64,000 bases of DNA from BOG-994 sp049514215 (GCA_049514215.1 JBEKVI010000018.1:39187-103186), one strand, 5' to 3'. Shown: positions 17,825 through 27,663, counted from the first letter of the stretch. The notes: generated from the letters alone by a model not told the origin. Numbers and translations are program-made.

Positions 17825-18712
17825 ATGCTCACGCTTTCCGATGTGACCCATGTCTATCCGAACGGCACACGTGCCCTCCAGTCGGCTTCCTTGGAACTTT
17901 CCCCAGGCATGTTCGGACTGCTCGGTCCCAACGGTGCGGGCAAGTCGACTCTCATGCGCTGCGTGGCGACCCTGCAGGTTCCGTCTTCCGGAACCATTCG
18001 CTTCGGCGCAATCGATGTCATTGGCGAACCCGAAAAACTGCGCGCGATCCTGGGCTACCTCCCCCAGGATTTCGGGGTGTATCCCCGCGTTTCAGCCTAC
18101 AGCCTCTTGGACCACCTGTCGCTCTTAAAAGGCATCGCTAGCCGCGGTGAACGCCGCGAAACGGTGGAGGCCCTCTTGCAGCAGGTCAACCTTTGGGATG
18201 TCCGAAAAAAGGCAGTCGCCGGATTTTCGGGCGGGATGCGCCAGCGCTTTGGAATCGCGCAGGCGCTCATCGGCAATCCCCAGCTTGTCATCGTCGACGA
18301 ACCGACCGCCGGTCTGGATCCGGAGGAGCGCAACCGATTCAGCGACCTGCTTTGCGAGATCGGAGAGAACGTCGTGGTGATCCTCTCGACGCACATCGTC
18401 GAGGATGTGACCGACCTTTGCTCACGCATGGCGATCCTGGTCGACGGGCGCATCGTGGCCACGGGAGCGCCTCACGAATTGGTGAACGTCCTTCAAGGCC
18501 GAATCTGGCGCACGACCATCGATCGCACCGAACTCGAGGCGGTTCGTGCCAGCCACGCCGTCATCTCGACGCGCCTGCGCGCCGGTCGAACTGAAGTCCA
18601 CGTGCTGGGCGACACGAGCCCCGGCGCGGCTTTCGAGCCCATCGGGGCGACCCTCGAGGACGTCTACTTCGCGACGCTCCTGCGCGAACGCCAACCCGCC
18701 GTCACGGCCTAG
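17825..18712 (+). CDS. ABC transporter ATP-binding protein
   Basis: 295 residues. Walker A GLLGPNGAGKSTLMRC (about 36-51), Q-loop in YLPQDFGVYP, signature FSGGMRQRFGIAQAL (about 134-148), Walker B LVIVDEPTAGLD (about 155-166) and switch His in LSTHIVEDV are all present. It belongs to the ABC-2/DrrA/NatA-type export group. AAGGAG lies about 10 bases before the ATG. The fused permease/peptidase gene starts 15 bases after its stop, so the two form one unit: this protein powers the membrane component. Confidence 0.93.
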   Translation: MLTLSDVTHVYPNGTRALQSASLELSPGMFGLLGPNGAGKSTLMRCVATLQVPSSGTIRFGAIDVIGEPEKLRAILGYLPQDFGVYPRVSAYSLLDHLSLLKGIASRGERRETVEALLQQVNLWDVRKKAVAGFSGGMRQRFGIAQALIGNPQLVIVDEPTAGLDPEERNRFSDLLCEIGENVVVILSTHIVEDVTDLCSRMAILVDGRIVATGAPHELVNVLQGRIWRTTIDRTELEAVRASHAVISTRLRAGRTEVHVLGDTSPGAAFEPIGATLEDVYFATLLRERQPAVTA

Positions 18713-18727
18713 GCGAGGGCTTCGAAC

Positions 18728-21700
18728 GTGTTCACCTCCATCGCCGGTTTCGAGCTGCGCTACGGGCTGCGTAGCCCCGTGTTCGTCGTGGGTTCGGCTC
18801 TCTTTTTTCTCTTGACGTTCGCCTCGGTGACAATCGATACCGTCCAAATCGGGGCGCGCGGCAATGTCAACGTCAATTCACCCATCGCGCTTTGCGAGAC
18901 CATGGGAATCATGGGGGTGTTCTCGCTGTTCATCGTCGCCTCCCTGGTGAGCAGTGTCGTGCTGCGCGATGACGAAACGCGCTTCGCACCGCTGGTTCGT
19001 GCAACGCGGGTGACGAAGTTCGACTACCTCTGTGGCCGGTTTGTTGGCGCACTCGGGGTTGCAGCTGTGGTGATGTTCACGGTGCCCTTGGCGATAGCGG
19101 TGGGTTCGGTCATGCCCTGGCTCGATCCCGAGAAAGTCGGGCCTTTTGTCTTGGGCCATTACCTTTTTGCCTATGCCGTGATCGGCTTGCCCACCCTCGT
19201 CATCCTATCGTCGATCCTTTTCACATTTGCAACACTCACACGCTCGATGATGTGGACTTATGTCGGGCTCCTTGCACTTTTGGTTCTCTATTCTGTAACG
19301 CGCGTGGTCCTTAGCGATCCCGCTTACGACGCGCTGGCGGCACTAACCGACCCCTTCGGTTTGTCCGCGCTCCATCGCTCCATCCGTTACTGGACCACCT
19401 CGGATCGCAACACCCTCTTGCCGCCTCTCGACACGCTCACGGTGCTCTCGCGAGCCATCTGGCTTGGCATCGCAGGACTGTGTTTCCTTGTGGGCTATTG
19501 GCGCTTCGATCGGGGCGAGGGCCGGGGCATTGAGGGATCGAAGGCTGTCCAGACGGCCTCTGCCGTGGTCGATCGCCCGCACTTGCCGAAGGGCGGCGAC
19601 GAGAACGTGACGGGCGGGCCGGCCGCAGTCCGGCCGAGTTCAGCTTGGAAACAGCTCCTCGCCCTGAGCCGGTTCGATCTTGCCTACATTTTCAAGAGCC
19701 CTGCCTTCTTCGTCCTGGTGGCCCTAGGCGGGGTGAATGCGCTCGCCAGCCTTTTTTTCTCGATGGATGAGCAAGGCGTCGAATACTGGCCCGTAACCCG
19801 AACCTGTGTTACGGCCCTCAGTGGGGCGTTTTCGATCATGCCCATCATTCTGGCCATCTTCTATGCGGGCGAGCTTGTCTGGCGCGATCAGGAAAGACGC
19901 ATGGACGAGATCACCGGGGCGACATCGGCGCCGGACTGGGCGTTCGTGCTGCCAAAGATCGTGGCCATCACCCTCGCACTTTTGAGTGCGCTGGTCGTCG
20001 CGGTGCTGGTGGCGATTGTTTTTCAGGCAGTTAATCGCTATACCCGCTTCGAGATCACCGAGTATGCCCTGTGGTTCATACTGCCCAACATCGTGGGTGC
20101 ATTCCAGATCGCGGCCTTAGACACCTTCGTGCAGGTGATCGCGCCCCACAAGTATCTCGGTTGGGCCGTTATGCTGCTCTATATCGTAGCGAGCGTCGCT
20201 CTTCAGACCGCAGGCTTCGAGCATCACCTCTATGACTATGCCGGCACCTCCCCGGTCCCCCTTTCCGACATGAACGGGGAGGGGCGATTCTGGATCGGCC
20301 GAGCGTGGTTCGAACTGTACTGGACTGCGGCAGCCACGATCCTGTTCGTCTTCGCGTACGGTCTATGGCGCCGCGGGGGCGCCACACCGCTGCGAGTGCG
20401 CATGCACCGACTGGTGCGCCTCGCACACGGCGTGCCCGCAGTGCTTCTCGTGGTCAGCAGTTTGATTTTCGTGGGTAGCGGCGCGTTCATTTTCTATAAC
20501 ACGAATATTCTCAACCGGTATGAGACGAGCGAGGATGCCGAGCGCTATCTGGCGAACTACGAGAAAACGCTCTTACCTTTCGAGAGTCTGGATCAGCCCA
20601 GAATCGTCGATATCAAGGTGAGCGTCGACCTCTACCCGCAGCAGACGCGCGCCATCACACACGGCCAGTACACCATCGAAAACCATACCGGCGCACCGCT
20701 GCCCGTCGTTCACGTGCGCTGGAAGCGTCCGTTAAAGATGACCGAACTCGCGGTGGAGGGAGCGCATCTGCAAACCGATTACGGCCCGTTGAACTACCGG
20801 ATCTATGCCTTCGATGCGCCGCTCATGCCCGGAGAGCGACGCACGCTGCGCTTTACCAGCGTACTGGAGGAAGAAGGCTTTCCGAACGAACGTCCGATGA
20901 CAAGACTCGTCGCCAACGGGACTTTTTTGTCCGACGATATGATCACACCATCCATCGGCATGGACCGTTCCGACCTCCTGAAAAGTCGCGCCAAGCGCCG
21001 CAAGTATGGCCTGGCTGCTGAACTGCGTCCGGCCAAGCTCGAAGACGAGAAAGCCGACGCCCACAACATCTTGCGCCATGACAGCGACTGGATCACGCTC
21101 GACATCACCTTATCGACCGACGCCGACCAGACGCCCATTGCCCCGGGTCGCACAGTGTCTGACGAGGTCAGGCAGGGGCGCAGGATCCTGCACACGACGA
21201 CCGATGCACCGGTCCTGCACATCTTCTCCGTCCTCTCGGCTCGCTACCTCGAGCAGCAGGACCAATGGAATCCGGGGGACCGTGACCCCGTCGCACTGGC
21301 GGTCTATTACCAGCAGGGCCACGAGTACAACGTGCAACGTATGCTCGATGTGCTCAAGGCCTCGCTTGAACTCTACTCTCACGAGTACTCCCCGTTCCAG
21401 TTTCATCAGATGCGCATTCTCGAATTTCCAGCCTATGCGACCTTTGCGGAATCGTTTGCCAATACGGTCCCATTTTCCGAATCCATCGGCTTCATCCAGC
21501 AGTACTCGGAGAAGGCCGCGCTAACGGGCGAAAAGTATGATCTAGTGACCTTTGTCACGGCGCATGAAGTCGGCCATCAGTGGTGGGCGCATCAGGTGAT
21601 CGGTGCAGACAAGCAGGGCTCCGAGATGCTCGCCGAGACGTTCGCACAGTACTCAGCCCTGCTTGTGATGGAAAAGCGCTTTGGTCCGGAGATGATGCGC

Positions 21701-22357
21701 CAGTTCCTCAAGTACGAGCTGGACCGCTATCTGCGCGGTCGCGGTCGAGAGGCCGTGGAAGAACTTCCCCTCATACGCGTCGAGGAGCAGGACTACATCT
21801 ACTACGATAAAGGCGCTCTGGTCATGTGGTGGCTCAAGGATTCGGTCGGGGAGGCCACCGTGAATCGGGCGCTGCGCAGACTCAATGCAAAATACGCCTT
21901 TCAGGGGGCGCCTTACCCTGCCTCGAGCGAGTTCGTTCGCATCCTGCGGGAGGAGGCTGGTCCGCAATATGACGCACTCATTACCGACCTTTTCGAACGC
22001 ATCACACTCTACGATATGAAAGCGCATAACGCCACTGCCCGGCGTCTGGCCAATGGCCAGTATCAAGTGCGCTTTACGATTGACGGCCGAAAGCTCTACG
22101 CCGACGCGCTCGGCAAGGAAACGGACGCGCCGCTTGATGAGCCCTTTGAGATCGGTGCCTTTACCGTGGAGCCCGGCAAGCAGGGCTATAGCGCCGCCTC
22201 GGTGCTTCACGTCGAACGCCGGTCCTTGAAATCGGGGGCGCAGCAGATCGAACTCATTCTGGATGCTGCGCCACGGTGGGTGGGCGTCGATCCCTACAAC
22301 AAGCGCATCGACCGCAACTCCGAAGACAATCTGACCGAGGTCACCCTCGTGCAGTAG
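18728..22357 (+). CDS. ABC-2-type permease fused to a membrane-anchored M1-like metallopeptidase
   Basis: 1209 residues, GTG start. The N-terminal half carries two ABC-2-type sets of membrane helices (about 15-250 and 310-560). A last helix near 575-595 leads to a large peptidase part. That part has HEVGH at about 946-950 and a downstream Glu at about 970 (MLAETFAQY), the zinc site of M1 peptidases, with DYIYYDKGALVMWWL matching the catalytic Tyr region. The Glu lies one residue further than in classical HExxHx18E. The GAMEN exopeptidase motif is absent; the equivalent region reads TFAESFANTVPFSESIGF. Such ABC-permease/M1 fusions occur in several Proteobacteria without a settled function. Peptide processing coupled to export is the likely idea. 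Its stop is 7 bases from the convergent rarA stop. Confidence 0.9.
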   Translation: MFTSIAGFELRYGLRSPVFVVGSALFFLLTFASVTIDTVQIGARGNVNVNSPIALCETMGIMGVFSLFIVASLVSSVVLRDDETRFAPLVRATRVTKFDYLCGRFVGALGVAAVVMFTVPLAIAVGSVMPWLDPEKVGPFVLGHYLFAYAVIGLPTLVILSSILFTFATLTRSMMWTYVGLLALLVLYSVTRVVLSDPAYDALAALTDPFGLSALHRSIRYWTTSDRNTLLPPLDTLTVLSRAIWLGIAGLCFLVGYWRFDRGEGRGIEGSKAVQTASAVVDRPHLPKGGDENVTGGPAAVRPSSAWKQLLALSRFDLAYIFKSPAFFVLVALGGVNALASLFFSMDEQGVEYWPVTRTCVTALSGAFSIMPIILAIFYAGELVWRDQERRMDEITGATSAPDWAFVLPKIVAITLALLSALVVAVLVAIVFQAVNRYTRFEITEYALWFILPNIVGAFQIAALDTFVQVIAPHKYLGWAVMLLYIVASVALQTAGFEHHLYDYAGTSPVPLSDMNGEGRFWIGRAWFELYWTAAATILFVFAYGLWRRGGATPLRVRMHRLVRLAHGVPAVLLVVSSLIFVGSGAFIFYNTNILNRYETSEDAERYLANYEKTLLPFESLDQPRIVDIKVSVDLYPQQTRAITHGQYTIENHTGAPLPVVHVRWKRPLKMTELAVEGAHLQTDYGPLNYRIYAFDAPLMPGERRTLRFTSVLEEEGFPNERPMTRLVANGTFLSDDMITPSIGMDRSDLLKSRAKRRKYGLAAELRPAKLEDEKADAHNILRHDSDWITLDITLSTDADQTPIAPGRTVSDEVRQGRRILHTTTDAPVLHIFSVLSARYLEQQDQWNPGDRDPVALAVYYQQGHEYNVQRMLDVLKASLELYSHEYSPFQFHQMRILEFPAYATFAESFANTVPFSESIGFIQQYSEKAALTGEKYDLVTFVTAHEVGHQWWAHQVIGADKQGSEMLAETFAQYSALLVMEKRFGPEMMRQFLKYELDRYLRGRGREAVEELPLIRVEEQDYIYYDKGALVMWWLKDSVGEATVNRALRRLNAKYAFQGAPYPASSEFVRILREEAGPQYDALITDLFERITLYDMKAHNATARRLANGQYQVRFTIDGRKLYADALGKETDAPLDEPFEIGAFTVEPGKQGYSAASVLHVERRSLKSGAQQIELILDAAPRWVGVDPYNKRIDRNSEDNLTEVTLVQ

Positions 22358-22364
22358 GGTCGGC

Positions 22365-23669
22365 CTAGGACTTGTCCGCGTCCCGATCGAGCTCGCGCAG
22401 GTGAGCCAGCTTCTCGGCGATCTTCGCTTCGAGTCCCCGGTCAACCGGCTGATACCAATGGGGCTCTTGCATTGCCTCGGGCAGATAGGTCTCGCCGGCG
22501 GCGTATGCCTCGGGCTCGTCGTGGGCGTATCGATAGGCGCTTCCGTGCCCCAACTCCTCCAGCAGGCGCGTGGGCGCATTGCGCAAGTGCACGGGCACCT
22601 CGCGGGACTTGTCGCGTGCGACGAACGCTCGGGCTTCGTTGTACGCGCGATAGCCGGCATTGCTCTTGGCGGCAACCGAGAGGTAGATCACCGCCTGCGC
22701 CAAAGCCAGCTCGCCCTCGGGCGACCCAAGACGCTCATAGGTCTTTGCCGCCTCGTTGGCGATTTCGAAGCCACGGGGATCGGCCAGCCCTATATCCTCC
22801 CAGGCCATGCGGATGATGCGGCGCGCAAGGTATGCCGGGTCGGCGCCTCCATCGAGCATGCGGCAGAACCAGTAGAGCGCGGCGTCCGGATGGGATCCGC
22901 GCACCGACTTGTGCAAGGCAGAGATCTGATCGTAAAAGTTGTCACCCCCCTTGTCGAAGCGCCGCGCGTTGAGCGTGAGCGTCGTCGTCAGAAAATCGGC
23001 GTCCACCGAGGTCCTTCCCAAAGAGCGTGCCGCGGTATCGGTCTGCTCGAGCAGGTTGAGCAACCGGCGCGCGTCCCCATCGGCATAGCCGATGAGAACG
23101 TTCAACGCGGACTCTTCGATCGAGAGGTGGGGCAGTGCCCGGCGTTGCGCGCTTAGGGCGAGCGTCTTGAGTTCGTCGTCCGTGAGTGCTTTCAGAACGT
23201 ACACCTGGGCCCGTGAGAGCAAGGCGGAATTGACTTCAAAGGACGGATTCTCGGTGGTCGCCCCGATCAGGGTCACGAGGCCGGATTCGACAAAAGGCAG
23301 CAATCCGTCCTGTTGGCTCTTGTTGAAGCGGTGGATCTCGTCGACGAAGAGGATGGTCTTTTTTCCGCGAGCCAGATGATGTTCGGCCTGCTCCATGGCG
23401 GCCCGTATCTCCTTGACTCCGGAAAAGACAGCCGACAGTGCGATGAATTCGTACCCGAAGGCGCTCGCCATCAGGCGCGCAAGGGTGGTCTTTCCGACCC
23501 CTGGCGGCCCCCAAAGAATCATCGAATGGGGCTTGCCCGACTCGAAAGCCACGCGCAGCGGCTTATCTTGTCCGATCAGATGGCTTTGGCCCACGACTTC
23601 GGAAAGCGAAGTCGGTCTCAGCGCCTCGGCGAGGGGGGCCGTGGGAGCATTGGCGAAGAGATCTGTCAT
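22365..23669 (-). CDS. rarA: Replication-associated recombination ATPase RarA (MgsA)
   Basis: 434 residues. AAA+ clamp-loader-like ATPase with Walker A WGPPGVGKTTLARLMA (about 55-70), Walker B ILFVDEIHRFNKSQQD, sensor 1 GATTENPSFEVNSALLSR and the C-terminal MgsA region with DPRGFEIANEAAKTYERLG and YLSVAAKSNAGYRAYNEA. It acts at stalled replication forks. It lies downstream of lolA and ftsK on the same strand, as in many Betaproteobacteria. Confidence 0.96.
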   Translation of the reverse strand: MTDLFANAPTAPLAEALRPTSLSEVVGQSHLIGQDKPLRVAFESGKPHSMILWGPPGVGKTTLARLMASAFGYEFIALSAVFSGVKEIRAAMEQAEHHLARGKKTILFVDEIHRFNKSQQDGLLPFVESGLVTLIGATTENPSFEVNSALLSRAQVYVLKALTDDELKTLALSAQRRALPHLSIEESALNVLIGYADGDARRLLNLLEQTDTAARSLGRTSVDADFLTTTLTLNARRFDKGGDNFYDQISALHKSVRGSHPDAALYWFCRMLDGGADPAYLARRIIRMAWEDIGLADPRGFEIANEAAKTYERLGSPEGELALAQAVIYLSVAAKSNAGYRAYNEARAFVARDKSREVPVHLRNAPTRLLEELGHGSAYRYAHDEPEAYAAGETYLPEAMQEPHWYQPVDRGLEAKIAEKLAHLRELDRDADKS

Positions 23670-23793
23670 GGGCGATCAGCCGAAGCGGGGAAGGTTCGGA
23701 CCGCTCTAGGAGACCGACGTCGCCAGGAACAAGCCAGGCGAGGGGCGCCTGGCGTACGCGCCCGCCCAAGCCGTCGGTAGGGCGGTATTGAAC

Positions 23794-24429
23794 CTAATTC
23801 TCAAGAACGTCCGCTCCCTTCGGAGGAACAAACCGGAAAGTATCCGCATTCACGGGGACATTGCGTTCCACGTTTGTAAACCGCAGCTGGGTCGTCTGGC
23901 CTAACGCGTCATGCAGCTCCATCGCGGCCAGCTCGCCTTGCCGAAATGCGATGTCGATCTTCTGGAAGGTCGTATCGTGCGACTTCGGGATCGCCTCGAG
24001 CCAGTCGAGCCCATCGTGCGAACCCGCATCCTTCAGATCAAAGCTCTTCTCAAGCGCATTATCGCCAAAAAGGATCGCCGCGGGTGTCGAGCCGAGCGCA
24101 TCGGTGAGTTTGCGCACGGTCACCTGATTGAGGTCGTGGTCGAAGATCGTGAGCTTGTCTCCATCGGCCACGATCACCTGCTCGTAGGGCTTGAGATAGG
24201 TCCAGCGAAACTTGCCTGGTCGCGCGAAGATGAACTGTCCACTGCTTTCGGTGGTCTTGCGTCCATTGGTCGCCTTCTGGGTGAACTCGCCCCGTGCCGA
24301 CTGAAACTGATTTACGAAGGTATGCAAGGCATCCAGGCCGCCGGCACGCGATACGGTGCTGGAACCGGCGAGTCCGGCGACGAGGACGACTCCGAGGAGA
24401 CGGCGCAAAAGAAGGTTCATGGAACGCAT
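23794..24429 (-). CDS. lolA: Outer-membrane lipoprotein carrier protein LolA
   Basis: About 211 residues from ATG 24429, or 208 from ATG 24420. A signal peptide (LLLRRLLGVVLVAGLAGSST) is followed by the LolA beta-barrel fold: ARGEFTQKA, SGQFIFARPGKFRWTYLKPY, DHDLNQVTVRKL. It ferries lipoproteins across the periplasm from LolCDE to LolB. The frame is open upstream, but those residues precede the signal peptide. It starts 77 bases after the ftsK stop and probably shares its transcript. Confidence 0.95.
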   Translation of the reverse strand: MRSMNLLLRRLLGVVLVAGLAGSSTVSRAGGLDALHTFVNQFQSARGEFTQKATNGRKTTESSGQFIFARPGKFRWTYLKPYEQVIVADGDKLTIFDHDLNQVTVRKLTDALGSTPAAILFGDNALEKSFDLKDAGSHDGLDWLEAIPKSHDTTFQKIDIAFRQGELAAMELHDALGQTTQLRFTNVERNVPVNADTFRFVPPKGADVLEN

Positions 24430-24506
24430 TCGTTGGCCCCCAAAACGGGGATTGAGTAAGCTTGGACGCGCGTGAGCAGGGCTTCGTTCAGCCGCGAAAC
24501 AAAGTG

Positions 24507-26804
24507 TCACTCGTCTCGCTTAGGGGTCAGGATTTCGCGGTTTCCGTTGCTTTGCATGGCCGACACCATGCCCGCCTGTTCCATTTGTTCGAGCAGCCGG
24601 GCCGCGCGGTTATAGCCGATGCGAAGTTGCCGTTGCACGAACGAGATCGAAGCGCGGCGGCTTTTCACCACGACCTCCACGGCCTGGTCGTAGAGCGGAT
24701 CGGCCTCGGCACTGGAAGGTTCGCCGGACACACCCTCCTCCTCCTGGTCTCCGAGAAGGCCCCCCTCAAGAATTCCCTCGATGTAGTTGGGTTCGCCCTG
24801 CTTTTTCAGATACTCGACCACGGCGTGGACCTCCTCGTCGGCCACGAAGGCCCCGTGGACACGCTGGGGCAGGCCGCCGCCGGGCGGCAGGAACAGCATG
24901 TCCCCCATGCCCAGGAGGGCCTCGGCACCCTGTTGGTCTAAGATGGTCCGACTGTCGATTTTCGAGGAGACCTGAAACGCGATCCGGGTGGGAATGTTCG
25001 CCTTGATCAGACCCGTGATCACATCCACGCTCGGCCGCTGCGTGGCCAGGATCAGATGGATCCCCGCCGCGCGCGCCTTTTGGGCAATGCGCGCAATGAG
25101 CTCCTCGACGCGCTTGCCGACCACCATCATGAGGTCTGCCAACTCGTCGATCACGACGACGATCATGGGCAGTTTCTCGAGGGGCTCGGGCGCATCGGGA
25201 GTCAGGCTAAAGGGGTTTCCAATGTGCTCTTCGCGCGCGGCCGCCTCGGCGATCTTGTTGTTATAACCGTTTAGGTTACGAACACCCAGCCGCGACATCA
25301 GCTTGTAACGCCGCTCCATTTCCGCGACCGTCCAATTCAGCGCGTGGCTTGCCTGGCGCATGTCCGTGACCACAGGCGCAAGCAGATGAGGGATGCCCTC
25401 GTAGACGCTAAGTTCCAGCATCTTTGGATCGATCAGGATCAGGCGAACCTCGTTGGGATCGGCTTTGTAGAGCAACGAGAGAATCATCGCGTTGATCCCG
25501 ACGGATTTGCCCGAGCCCGTCGTTCCGGCCACCAGCAGATGGGGCATGCGCGCCAGGTCCGCCACAACCGGGTGGCCCGCGATGTCCTTGCCCAGCGCCA
25601 AGGTGACCGGCGATGCATTGTCGCTGTACACCTGCGAGCCCAAAATCTCGCTCAGACGCACTGCCTGGCGCTTGGGATTGGGAAGCTCGAGGCCCATTGT
25701 GGTCTTGCCAGGAATGGTCTCGACCACGCGAATGCTCACGAGCGACAGAGCCCGTGCCAGATCCTTGGCGAGATTCACGATCTGGCTTCCCTTGACCCCC
25801 GTGGCCGGCTCGATTTCGTAGCGTGTAATGACAGGCCCAGGGTAAGCGGCGACCACCTGCACGGAGACCCCGAAATCGCTGAGCTTTTTCTCGATCAGGC
25901 GGGAGGTAAATTCCAGCGTCTCGGGGCTCACCGTCTCCTGCCGCGCGGGAGGCGGAGCTAAGAGCGACAGAGGCGGGAGATCGGACTCGGGTATGTCGGC
26001 GAACAGCGGGACCTGGCGCTCCTTGGCCGAACGCTCCGACTGCGGGATCACGACCACTTGAGGCTCGATCCGGATGGGCGGTGCTTCCTCGAAGCGGGCG
26101 CGCTCATGTCCCACGGCTTCCTCGCGCTGGTTGGCCGCGGCAGCACCGGCGCGTCGGTCTTCCCTTGCCTCCTTGTTACGCTGGATGAGTCCGACAAGAC
26201 CCTCGAGTCCCGCGCCGATGCGCTCGGCCACGGCAAGCCAGGAAATGCTAAAGAAAAGCGAAAATCCAATGGCGAAAACGACCAGAAGACCGAGTGTTGC
26301 ACCCGCGTAGCCCAAGGCATGCGTCAATGGCGGCCCAATTAAGCTGCCAAGAACACCACCGGGCCCCATCGGCAGCGCCATCCCCAAAGTGTAGAAGCGC
26401 AGAAACTCGATACCCATGCTACTCACGAGGACCAACCCGAATCCCAAAAGATTGACCCAGAGGGGCTCGGGCGCTCGTACGTTCTTGCCGCCGATTCGGG
26501 CAAGCCGCTGGTAGCCTTGCACGACGCGATGAAACAGCAGGACCACCCACCAGTACGCGGACAGACCAAAGATATAAAGGAGAATATCGGCGCAGATCGC
26601 GCCAAAGTGCCCTCCCCGGTTGCCCAAAACAGCCTGCGCCGTCTCCTGCGACCAGCCCGGGTCGGTCTTGTGATAGGTCGCAAGGATCAAGAGCAGATAA
26701 ACGCCAAGCGCGGTCATCACGAGCCAGCGCGCTTCGCGCAACAGACGCTCGGAGCGTCCCGGGGCGGCCTCGAGGGGAGCGGTTGTACTCGCTGATTTCG
26801 CCAT
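24507..26804 (-). CDS. ftsK: DNA translocase FtsK
   Basis: 765 residues. Four or five membrane helices lie in the first 200 residues. A short linker follows, then the RecA-like motor with Walker A LLVAGTTGSGKSVGINAMI and Walker B IVVVIDELADLMMVVG. The C-terminal winged-helix gamma domain that reads KOPS sites (SFVQRQLRIGYNRAARLLE) completes it. It links chromosome dimer resolution to septation. The short linker makes it the compact SpoIIIE-like type rather than the 1300-residue enterobacterial form. No Shine-Dalgarno sequence precedes the ATG. Confidence 0.97.
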   Translation of the reverse strand: MAKSASTTAPLEAAPGRSERLLREARWLVMTALGVYLLLILATYHKTDPGWSQETAQAVLGNRGGHFGAICADILLYIFGLSAYWWVVLLFHRVVQGYQRLARIGGKNVRAPEPLWVNLLGFGLVLVSSMGIEFLRFYTLGMALPMGPGGVLGSLIGPPLTHALGYAGATLGLLVVFAIGFSLFFSISWLAVAERIGAGLEGLVGLIQRNKEAREDRRAGAAAANQREEAVGHERARFEEAPPIRIEPQVVVIPQSERSAKERQVPLFADIPESDLPPLSLLAPPPARQETVSPETLEFTSRLIEKKLSDFGVSVQVVAAYPGPVITRYEIEPATGVKGSQIVNLAKDLARALSLVSIRVVETIPGKTTMGLELPNPKRQAVRLSEILGSQVYSDNASPVTLALGKDIAGHPVVADLARMPHLLVAGTTGSGKSVGINAMILSLLYKADPNEVRLILIDPKMLELSVYEGIPHLLAPVVTDMRQASHALNWTVAEMERRYKLMSRLGVRNLNGYNNKIAEAAAREEHIGNPFSLTPDAPEPLEKLPMIVVVIDELADLMMVVGKRVEELIARIAQKARAAGIHLILATQRPSVDVITGLIKANIPTRIAFQVSSKIDSRTILDQQGAEALLGMGDMLFLPPGGGLPQRVHGAFVADEEVHAVVEYLKKQGEPNYIEGILEGGLLGDQEEEGVSGEPSSAEADPLYDQAVEVVVKSRRASISFVQRQLRIGYNRAARLLEQMEQAGMVSAMQSNGNREILTPKRDE

Positions 26805-26810
26805 AGGGCG

Positions 26811-26816
26811 ATTATA
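26811..26816 (-). promoter_or_regulatory. TATAAT -10-like hexamer just before ftsK
   Basis: A perfect TATAAT on the minus strand, six bases before the ftsK ATG. A transcript started from it would begin at or next to the start codon, giving a leaderless mRNA. No good -35 is visible at 16-18 bases. The regulator gene upstream could also provide read-through. Confidence 0.35.
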
Positions 26817-26890
26817 TCGGCTGCAGGGCGCAGACTGGGCCAGCCCGGGGACCTTTCCCGGCCCCGGCGCCGCAGGGCCTCTGCTCCGAG

Positions 26891-27571
26891 CTAAAGGTGG
26901 GCGTAGCGGCTTTCGTGGAGAATAAACGAGCCATCGGACTGCGCAACGAGAAATCCGTCGAGTTCAAGCCCCTTCATGACCCGGCTGACCATCTCGCGCG
27001 AGGCTCCAATCATCTTGGCGACGTCCTGACGGGGCAGCTTGTCGCGTAGGACGCGCACCCCGTCCTCGAGCTCCGAGAACTCCAGGAGCACCCGCGCCAC
27101 GCGTCCGTAGACATCCAAGAGCGCTAGCGACTCGATTTTCCGGTCCGCCTCGCGCAGGCGCTTGACCAGCCCGCGCATGATCATCATCGCCATCTCCGCG
27201 TTGCCGGCAAGACAAGCGCGAAAGTCGTCCTTGTTGATCGTCAGGAAATCGCACGACTCGATCGTGACGATCGTTGCCGAGCGGGGCTGATCGTCGATCA
27301 ATCCCATCTCGCCGAAGAACTCGCCCGGGCCTAGAACCGCGAGGATCACTTCCTTCCCCTCGCTATCGGACATCTGGACCTTGGTGCGACCCGTCAGAAT
27401 CAGATAAAGCGATTGCGTGGTCTCGCCTGCGACAAAAACCGTGCGCCCCTTGGGTAGCGTGCGCCGGATCACCACCCGGGACAGTTGCTCGATGTGAGCC
27501 TCATCGAGAACAGAAAACAGCGGAACGTTCTTCAATAACGAACGGTTATCGCCAGCGATATGCTGTCTCAA
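26891..27571 (-). CDS. Crp/Fnr family transcriptional regulator
   Basis: 226 residues. A cyclic-nucleotide-binding beta-roll (about 15-130, with PGEFFGEMGLIDDQPRSATI) is followed by a Crp-type helix-turn-helix (RQDVAKMIGASREMVSRVMKGLE, about 180-200). It lacks the Fnr N-terminal Cys cluster, so it is closer to the Crp branch. The conserved PRSATI resembles the cAMP-contacting segment, but the ligand is not certain. The start is TTG at 27571, supported by GGGAGA 8 bases upstream. It lies head-to-head with trxB and upstream of ftsK, so it may affect either. Confidence 0.9.
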   Translation of the reverse strand: MRQHIAGDNRSLLKNVPLFSVLDEAHIEQLSRVVIRRTLPKGRTVFVAGETTQSLYLILTGRTKVQMSDSEGKEVILAVLGPGEFFGEMGLIDDQPRSATIVTIESCDFLTINKDDFRACLAGNAEMAMMIMRGLVKRLREADRKIESLALLDVYGRVARVLLEFSELEDGVRVLRDKLPRQDVAKMIGASREMVSRVMKGLELDGFLVAQSDGSFILHESRYAHL

Positions 27572-27657
27572 GGACGATTCTCCCTAGGATAGAACCCGCA
27601 ACGCCTGCGCCAAGGGGATGGCCTACGCGCCATTCCGCGGGTTTACACGCGCAAGCA

Positions 27658-27663
27658 TATAAT
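27658..27663 (+). promoter_or_regulatory. trxB: Candidate -10 (TATAAT) for trxB
   Basis: Perfect TATAAT in the divergent region, about 84 bases before the trxB ATG. A TTTACA lies upstream, but only 10 bases away, too close for a standard -35. A moderate sigma-70-type promoter is plausible. Confidence 0.4.
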
